From the NCBI GenBank assembly GCA_029864405.1, contig JAOTTP010000010.1:1-55728 (forward strand): DNA of 55,728 nt, given 5' to 3'. This stretch comes from Nitrospirota bacterium. Lineage in GTDB: Bacteria > Nitrospirota > Nitrospiria > Nitrospirales > UBA8639. Under the pieces are notes generated by a model, which saw only the letters and a list, made by a program, of their open reading frames with translations, was not told where the DNA came from and ran no database searches. This document shows positions 50,885 to 55,728 of this stretch, in pieces (positions within the stretch are counted from its first letter, which is position 1; each line of letters opens with the position of its first letter). The position numbers and the translations under genes are program-made.

Positions 50885-50966
50885 GTAAGGCAATTCGATA
50901 AAATAAAGGCCAAAAGGAGCTGCCAGGGTACCCGAACTCTCGGAAGAGCTGCAAGGCCATTCTTGT

Positions 50967-51050
50967 CAGTCATCCCCGCAAGTTGTCAGCGGGGAGCCAT
51001 CCGCAAAGAACTTCGATAGATTCCCGATAAAAAATGTCGGCAATGACGGG
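50967..51050. repeat. Intergenic repeat, copy 2 (double hairpin)
   Basis: CCCCGC (50974-50979) pairs with GCGGGG (50989-50994); next to it ATTCCCGAT...ATGTCGGCAAT at about 51020-51043 matches the palindrome at 4664-4688. GTCAT on the left and ATGAC on the right close the outer arms. It has the layout of a dispersed intergenic mosaic repeat. Confidence 0.65.
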
Positions 51051-51092
51051 GAGGGGAGGAATGGAGGCTTGTCTTAGGTTTCTGATTGTCAT

Positions 51093-51758
51093 TTACGGCT
51101 TTTGTGCCAGGACGCTGGCGAAGGCCGCATTCCCGTTATCGACCTCTTGATAGCGTAATACCCGCAGGCCTGTGAGCAACGTCAATAATTCATTCCGCTC
51201 CAAGAGAAACGCTTTGTTGAATGTGGGCCGGTACTGCAGATTGTCCACCGTATAGGTTTCGATCACCGCCACCCCGCCGGGCTTCAACGCGGCGGCAATC
51301 TTGGGAAAGAGGTCCCGCTGCAGGAAATAGGTGCAGATAATCACATCGTAGGTATTGGGGGGAATGGTGTATTGTTCCAGATCGGCGACGACGGTGGTCA
51401 GCTTCACGCCTTTCTCCGCAGCGAGGGCTCGGGCTTTTTTGAAGCCCGCCTCTGAAATATCGACTCCTGTGACCTGAAAGCCTTTCGTGGCTAAAAAGAC
51501 GCCGTTGCGTCCTTCACCCATGGCCAAGTCCAGGGCAGCCCCCTTGGGGAGAAGGTCGACATGGTCCTTCAAAAACGGGATGGGGTCACGCCCGAACAAA
51601 TAGGTCTCGGTGTCATATTTCTTATTCCACCGCGCCTTGTCTTCTTCCGCCGCCCATGAGGGGTCAATGGCGACGAATCCTACAAAGCTGAGCAGACTTA
51701 GAAGCCCTAGACCAACTGTTCGGGAAAAATTCGGGAATAGGGAAAATGGGCTCTTCAT
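51093..51758 (-). CDS. Methyltransferase-fold protein with a signal peptide
   Basis: A 221-residue TehB-like class I methyltransferase with a probable Sec signal: KSPFSLFPNFSRTVGLGLLS then LLSFVGFVAIDPSWA before AEED. The methyltransferase part starts ARWNKKYDTETYLFGRDPIPF, with SAM motif GAALDLAMGEGRNGVFLA, acidic TGVDISEAGF, and LKPGGVAVIETYTVD. ATG 51758 is set by GGGAGGT six bases upstream. The domain is intact, but SAM is not expected in the periplasm, so either export fails, the protein stays anchored facing the cytosol, or it binds another ligand. Confidence 0.8.
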   Translation of the reverse strand: MKSPFSLFPNFSRTVGLGLLSLLSFVGFVAIDPSWAAEEDKARWNKKYDTETYLFGRDPIPFLKDHVDLLPKGAALDLAMGEGRNGVFLATKGFQVTGVDISEAGFKKARALAAEKGVKLTTVVADLEQYTIPPNTYDVIICTYFLQRDLFPKIAAALKPGGVAVIETYTVDNLQYRPTFNKAFLLERNELLTLLTGLRVLRYQEVDNGNAAFASVLAQKP

Positions 51759-51907
51759 CACATGACCTCCCAAGGCTGTGGATCAAACCATATTTTATCC
51801 CTGTCATGGGACGAAAGAATACAACAATTTCTTCAGTGGTCTTTCCCCGTTCCAGTGGGTATCATGGCAGGGTTTGGGATATGGATGAAAAATTGTAGGA
51901 GAGAAAT

Positions 51908-52387
51908 ATGCCTGCCTATGTCGTCATGTGGATTCATTTATTAGCGGCGATCACCTTCATAGGTGGCTGGATGTTTGTTCAGCTCGTGGTCAGGCCGAGT
52001 TTGACTGAAGGCAAAGCCAAGATGCCTGCGAAAGAGGCCCTGGAGATGGTCAGGAAAATAGGCCAGCGTTTTAAAACGGTGGGTTGGGTGAGTCTCATGG
52101 CGTTGGTCTTTACCGGAGCGTCTCAGTTGTTGGATGAGAGCGGATCGGCCCGTATTGAAACCAGTTGGGGCTTGATCATGATGCTCAAGCTCTTTGTCTT
52201 CGCGATTGTGGGAGGATTAATTTTTGTCCACGATCTCATTCTCGATCCCTATGGCGAAATCGGCAAAAGTCAGCGGGCAGACACGCAACTACTGTTGTTC
52301 GCAGGGAAAGTGGTGTGGGTCCAACGGGCTATTATCGTCCTCAGTTTGGTTGTCCTCGGTATCGCGGTGTATTTAACCTCGCTCTAA
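51908..52387 (+). CDS. CopD-like integral membrane protein
   Basis: A 159-residue protein with four helices. MWIHLLAAITFIGGWMFVQLVV carries the His-containing first helix typical of CopD/DUF2269-like proteins, and later helices contain MMLKLFVFAIVGGLIFVHDLILD and VWVQRAIIVLSLVVLGIAVYL. The family is linked to copper import or haem-type His ligands, but no copper partner is nearby. AGGAG stands six bases before the ATG. The next gene starts four bases after the stop. Confidence 0.7.
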   Translation: MPAYVVMWIHLLAAITFIGGWMFVQLVVRPSLTEGKAKMPAKEALEMVRKIGQRFKTVGWVSLMALVFTGASQLLDESGSARIETSWGLIMMLKLFVFAIVGGLIFVHDLILDPYGEIGKSQRADTQLLLFAGKVVWVQRAIIVLSLVVLGIAVYLTSL

Positions 52388-52391
52388 TTTC

Positions 52392-53324
52392 ATGGGTAAG
52401 CCATTCATAGGCTTCACGTGGATCAGTTTCTTCCTTTGTGCTTCCCTGGTTTTGGGATTACCGGGCTGTGCTTCTCACAAGACGACCATCGTTTCACGGT
52501 TAACGCTCTTCGTGAAGGAAGACTCGTTTAATCGAAAAAATATTGGATTGGTAGGCGACATGCTTTCAGTCGATGAAGACGTCACCCTTCACGACGTGCC
52601 GAATCCAGTATCGGATACCGGAATTCTTCTTCAAATGGTTCAGGGCGTGTGGTATGGGGCCGTCTCTGGATTTGAAGCTGGGCAAATTTTCTGCTGGAGT
52701 GGTTCGGGAAACGCAGGCAGGGATTCCATTCATTTGGGTAACGCGAGTAGGGAGGCCCTTCATTGGGGTAACGCCAAGGGTGCCGAAGCGCTCATTCTTC
52801 TCATTTTGTGTGGAGGAGGCATTGCGACCGGCGTGAGTATTGGGGCGGCCATCGGCCTGGTAACTCCGTTGGTGTCATCTCCGCATCCACCAGAAATTCT
52901 CATTGCCCGTGAGCACGTGATTCAGGGGGTATGGAAGGTATTAACGGCGAGGCCTGACCAAGAAGGATCAAGCCGATTGCACCTTCTCGATGAGGCACCA
53001 TTGCAGGCCTCCCCACGAAGGTCAGTCGCCTTTGGGGAGGAAGATCAACCGTTCACGGCCTTCCTGAGGATGGAACCTATTCAAGTTGGCTTATTTTCCA
53101 GATCCCCTGTGAATGCCGATGTGTTGGCCTTATTGTGGAATGTCCGAGTCGTATTCTTTGATCACCGACATCGAGTGGTTGCCAAACAACTGATTGAGAT
53201 TGAACAGGGAGAATATTCTTTCGAACAGTGGGCAGAGTATGACGCCCGGCTGTTACAGGAGAAATTACGAGATGGCTATCGACTCGTCGCTGAACAGATT
53301 GTCATAGAAATGGTAAAACCATGA
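52392..53324 (+). CDS. Hypothetical lipoprotein with a hydrophobic hairpin
   Basis: A 310-residue lipoprotein: signal WISFFLCASLVLGLPGC, with the lipobox Cys near residue 26. A Gly-rich hydrophobic stretch, ALILLILCGGGIATGVSIGAAIGLVTPLV (about residues 136-164), could insert into the membrane. The C-terminal third (VNADVLALLWNVRVVFFDHR, then IEIEQGEYSFEQWAEYDARLL) is mixed alpha/beta. No family is recognised. It probably shares a transcript with the CopD-like gene. Confidence 0.7.
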   Translation: MGKPFIGFTWISFFLCASLVLGLPGCASHKTTIVSRLTLFVKEDSFNRKNIGLVGDMLSVDEDVTLHDVPNPVSDTGILLQMVQGVWYGAVSGFEAGQIFCWSGSGNAGRDSIHLGNASREALHWGNAKGAEALILLILCGGGIATGVSIGAAIGLVTPLVSSPHPPEILIAREHVIQGVWKVLTARPDQEGSSRLHLLDEAPLQASPRRSVAFGEEDQPFTAFLRMEPIQVGLFSRSPVNADVLALLWNVRVVFFDHRHRVVAKQLIEIEQGEYSFEQWAEYDARLLQEKLRDGYRLVAEQIVIEMVKP

Positions 53325-53474
53325 TTTGGTCAAGAAGGTACATGACATGCTCCTGGCAATGGTCCACTGGTGATTCAAGGGAGTCCACCTTTCTCTATTT
53401 CTACGCCTGTGAGACAATCTGCCGATACTACGTGGGGAATTTATGACCGATCACATGTCACCAAGGAGGGGATG

Positions 53475-54311
53475 ATGGCGAAAGCATTTTCCGTTGCGTC
53501 CTGGAATGTGGAGCATTTCGGGGCGATGCACAAAAATAAGGCGAAGCCGAAAAAAGCGGTAGGCCCCATTATCGAGTATCTGGCTCAACAAAACGCCGAT
53601 GTCATCGCGGTGTACGAAGTCGTGGGCTCAACCGTCTACGAAACCCTCGTGGACGTGATGCCGGACTACCAGTTTCATATTACGGAAGGGCCTCAAACAC
53701 AGGAGATTCTGATAGGCGTGAAGAGGAACTTCTCCAGTTTTTTTACGCAACGGCTGGAATTTAAATCGGGTGTGTCCGTTCTACGCCCCGGTGCCTTGCT
53801 CACGATTCGAGTGGATGGGAACGCGTATCCACTTTTGTTTTTGCATTTAAAAAGTCTGACGGAACCTCGGGGGTTTGGCTTGCGGGACGATCAAACCGAA
53901 CGGGCGCTCAAATTGCGAAAATTTCTGGATAGGGCATCGGGCGGCGGAGGCCAAGCGAATTATGTCTTTCTGGGGGATCTCAACACGATGGGGATGAATC
54001 TGACGTTTAGCACCAAGGATGTCAGTGCAGACGAAGAAGTCCAACGTCTGCAAAAACGGGTGAAAAGCCGGAAGATGCAAGTGCTCGACAAGTCTTATTC
54101 GGAGACCTACTGGCCAGGTTCAAGATCCTCATACGCACCTGGCAATCTTGATCATGTCGTGGCGGCGGATCATTTGCAGTTTAAGGCGTTTGGCTCAGCC
54201 CACATCGATATTCGGGGGTGGCCACAAGAAACGACTCCTGAGAAACGAGATGCGTGGACCAGGAAATATTCCGACCACGCGCTTCTCTATTTCGAAGTGC
54301 AGAAAGTGTAG
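53475..54311 (+). CDS. Endonuclease/exonuclease/phosphatase (EEP) family protein
   Basis: A protein of about 278 residues with the EEP fold: SVASWNVEHFG (metal-binding Asn), VIAVYEVVG (Glu, replacing the usual QE), LLFLHLKSLTEPRG, VFLGDLNTMG (catalytic Asp-x-Asn), and YSDHALLYFEV (Ser-Asp-His at the C-terminus). All core catalytic positions appear present. The target could be DNA, RNA, a phospholipid or an inositol phosphate. No signal peptide. Start ATG 53475 has AGGAGGGG five bases upstream; the longer frame to 53370 has none. Confidence 0.85.
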   Translation: MAKAFSVASWNVEHFGAMHKNKAKPKKAVGPIIEYLAQQNADVIAVYEVVGSTVYETLVDVMPDYQFHITEGPQTQEILIGVKRNFSSFFTQRLEFKSGVSVLRPGALLTIRVDGNAYPLLFLHLKSLTEPRGFGLRDDQTERALKLRKFLDRASGGGGQANYVFLGDLNTMGMNLTFSTKDVSADEEVQRLQKRVKSRKMQVLDKSYSETYWPGSRSSYAPGNLDHVVAADHLQFKAFGSAHIDIRGWPQETTPEKRDAWTRKYSDHALLYFEVQKV

Positions 54312-54581
54312 AGCTGTCTGCTTTTGCACCATCCCTCAGATCTTCTGCCGGTTTCACGTATCCCTGATGGTGGCCCTCTGCGCTCTTGAAGGTTTTGCTA
54401 CCCTCATCCTGGCCGACTGGTACAATAGGCAAACGCTTCAGGCAGCACGAGGGTATCATGCCCGAGAAACCATGGTGGGGCTTTTCGGGATTAGCCTAAT
54501 CCGATGATAATCTCAGTCAAAATTGCGTCCAGATGTTGGATGGTCTGTTCATAAACAACGGGAAAGGGTCGTAACCAGGCC

Positions 54582-55130
54582 ATGAACCGTGATCAGATCA
54601 TGAACCACCTCCGTGAAAGGATTGTGGGGTTTGCAACATCTCGTGGATCAAGGGAGGTGGCCGAAGATTTGGCTCAGGAGGTGTTCATGGTCCTGCACGA
54701 GAAATATCCTCAAGTCACGGAACTGACCGAGCTGGTCCCCCTGTCGTTTCAAATTCTTCGGTTCAAAATGCTGGATCTCCATCGAAAAACATTGCGGCGT
54801 GGGGAATACAATCAGGAATCAATTGATGACCGGCCTGTGGCCGATTGTGATGGCGACCCGTCGGTCCAAGCGGAACAGAAGCAGCGGGTAAGTCTATTGA
54901 TCAAAGCACTTCAGCAGTTGGGTGAGCGTTGTCGGGAATTATTCCGGTTGAAAATCCTAGGACACACCTTTCCGGAAATTCAACAGGTATTCGGGGAACG
55001 TTCCATCAACACCATTTATACATGGGATTCTCGCTGTCGAAAACAGCTTCTGGCGCTGATGGGAGGACGCTGGGAGACGATCCCCCTGACTGGGGAAGCC
55101 AAAAAGAGTACTGGGAAGGGAGTTCAATAA
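54582..55130 (+). CDS. ECF-type RNA polymerase sigma factor
   Basis: A 182-residue sigma-70-family factor. Region 2 includes GSREVAEDLAQEVFMVLHEKYPQV and PLSFQILRFKMLDLHRKTLRR; region 4 is LQQLGERCRELFRLKILGHTFPEIQQVFGERSINTIYTWDSRCRKQL. It would direct RNA polymerase to a small stress or envelope regulon. Its stop TAA overlaps the ATG of the next gene (TAATG at 55128-55132), typical of sigma/anti-sigma pairs. Confidence 0.88.
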   Translation: MNRDQIMNHLRERIVGFATSRGSREVAEDLAQEVFMVLHEKYPQVTELTELVPLSFQILRFKMLDLHRKTLRRGEYNQESIDDRPVADCDGDPSVQAEQKQRVSLLIKALQQLGERCRELFRLKILGHTFPEIQQVFGERSINTIYTWDSRCRKQLLALMGGRWETIPLTGEAKKSTGKGVQ

Positions 55131-55728
55131 TGAGCACGTCGTGGGAACATTTGCTGGGTGGGTATGCCACCAATACCCTGACCGACGAGGAAAAGCGGCA
55201 ATTATGTGAGGCTGCCCTTCACGACCAGACCCTCTTTGATGCCCTGGCAGATGAAGAAGCCTTGAAGGCCATGCTGGGCGATCCTGAAGCTCGGCAGCGC
55301 ATTCTGGCCAGTCTACAGGCAACAGAACGTTCCGGTGGTGTTACCAAGGAGCGGGGCGGATGGTGGGGCTGGTTCCGGCAGCAGTCGTCACTGGCTTGGG
55401 CGGGGAGCATTGCTGCCATGGGTCTGGCTCTGATCTTTGCCTGGCAAATAGAAAAAGAATGGGGACCGGTGGTTACTCAGGAGCAGGAAGCGGCGAAATC
55501 TTCATCAAATGACAAGCTGGCATTTCGGGAACAAAAGCCTTCTGAAGAAAGAAAGATTTCTGTACAGAAGGAAGCCTTGGAGAGCAACGCGACTCAGACG
55601 GATGCAATTGAGGGACAACGTCAAGCTAACCTTGAACCGGCCTCCCGATTAGAGTCCAACAAGGTTGACCGGCTCAGGCAAATTCCAGCGCTGGCTAAAA
55701 AAGAAAGCGACGCGAGAGAAAAGGGGCA
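55130..55728 (+). CDS. Probable membrane anti-sigma factor (3'-truncated by window)
   Basis: An open frame from ATG 55130 to the last base, 199 codons so far, without a stop. It starts STSWEHLLGGYATNTLTDEEK, continues with an acidic helical N-terminal domain (residues 1-65), has one transmembrane helix (SLAWAGSIAAMGLALIFAW, about residues 87-105), and then a Glu/Gln/Lys-rich periplasmic stretch. No zinc-binding HCC motif is seen, so it is not a ZAS-type domain. Placement directly after a sigma-factor gene with a TAATG overlap makes anti-sigma or a sensor partner the best guess. The C-terminal domain lies outside the window. Confidence 0.65.
   Translation, partial: MSTSWEHLLGGYATNTLTDEEKRQLCEAALHDQTLFDALADEEALKAMLGDPEARQRILASLQATERSGGVTKERGGWWGWFRQQSSLAWAGSIAAMGLALIFAWQIEKEWGPVVTQEQEAAKSSSNDKLAFREQKPSEERKISVQKEALESNATQTDAIEGQRQANLEPASRLESNKVDRLRQIPALAKKESDAREKG

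Noticed and set aside
1..55728. CRISPR arrays, tRNA or rRNA genes
   Set aside because: No regularly spaced direct repeats, no tRNA T-loop/acceptor arrangement and no rRNA-like sequence were noticed; the closely spaced REPs at 47.6-48.4 kb vary in sequence and spacing and are not CRISPR repeats.

Overview
The window is most likely chromosomal DNA from a member of the Nitrospirota (a Nitrospira-like bacterium). I infer this from a Gram-negative cell plan (TolC, BamE-like lipoproteins, tripartite efflux, AsmA-like DUF748 protein, AlgH/YqgE, AmpG) combined with an actinobacterial-type 20S proteasome locus (ARC/Mpa ATPase, Dop, PrcB, PrcA, PafA), a pairing typical of Nitrospirota and a few other phyla. 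No rRNA or tRNA gene was seen, so the taxonomic call rests on gene content only.

Layout. 1-1.6 kb is an accessory edge: a TIR-domain protein, a frameshifted copy of the 3' end of uvrA, and a DUF433/DUF5615 toxin-antitoxin pair next to the intact uvrA (1.6-4.4 kb). 4.7-12 kb is a mixed stretch (CrcB fluoride channel, polyphosphate glucokinase-like ROK protein, nucleoside deaminase, SDR oxidoreductase, TraB/GumN protein, DUF6941, RNase Z-like hydrolase, CPBP-like membrane protein). 12-17.4 kb is a TolC/MacA/MacB-type efflux operon with a 402-bp non-autonomous transposable element (14-bp terminal inverted repeats, 8-bp target duplication) inserted after tolC. 17.7-19.1 kb holds an exported unknown and a LOG-family protein.

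19.2-28.4 kb is the most interesting block. A thiS-thiG-thiE thiamine unit is followed on the same strand by the proteasome operon arc-dop-prcB-prcA-pafA and a translationally coupled M23 peptidase. All enzymes of pupylation, depupylation and proteasomal degradation are present with intact key residues. The slot where pup/UBact normally sits (dop-prcB) is only 42 bp, and I find no recognisable Pup-like gene in the locus. ThiS carries a six-residue tail after its Gly-Gly, which would need trimming.

28.6-38.4 kb is core housekeeping: HhH protein, stand-alone Lrp/AsnC ligand-binding protein, the cell-division/peptidoglycan unit ftsE-ftsX-envC-ctpA, and ffh-rpsP-rimM-trmD-rplS-rnhB-yraN in conserved order with tightly overlapping genes. 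38.8-46.4 kb has envelope genes (DUF748, DUF1295, two tandem BamE-like lipoproteins, AmpG, AlgH) and a zinc-ribbon YggX-like protein, plus a repeat-rich 490-bp spacer.

46.7-49.4 kb is a second accessory patch: a Ppx/GppA phosphatase, a REP-associated tyrosine transposase (RAYT) bracketed by GTAG-headed REP palindromes, a second DUF433/DUF5615 module on the opposite strand, and an inverted pair of a second REP class. 49.4-55.7 kb carries a PqqD-like/methyltransferase fusion, a methyltransferase with a signal peptide, a CopD-like membrane protein, a lipoprotein, an EEP-family hydrolase, and an ECF sigma factor overlapping a probable membrane anti-sigma gene that runs off the right edge.
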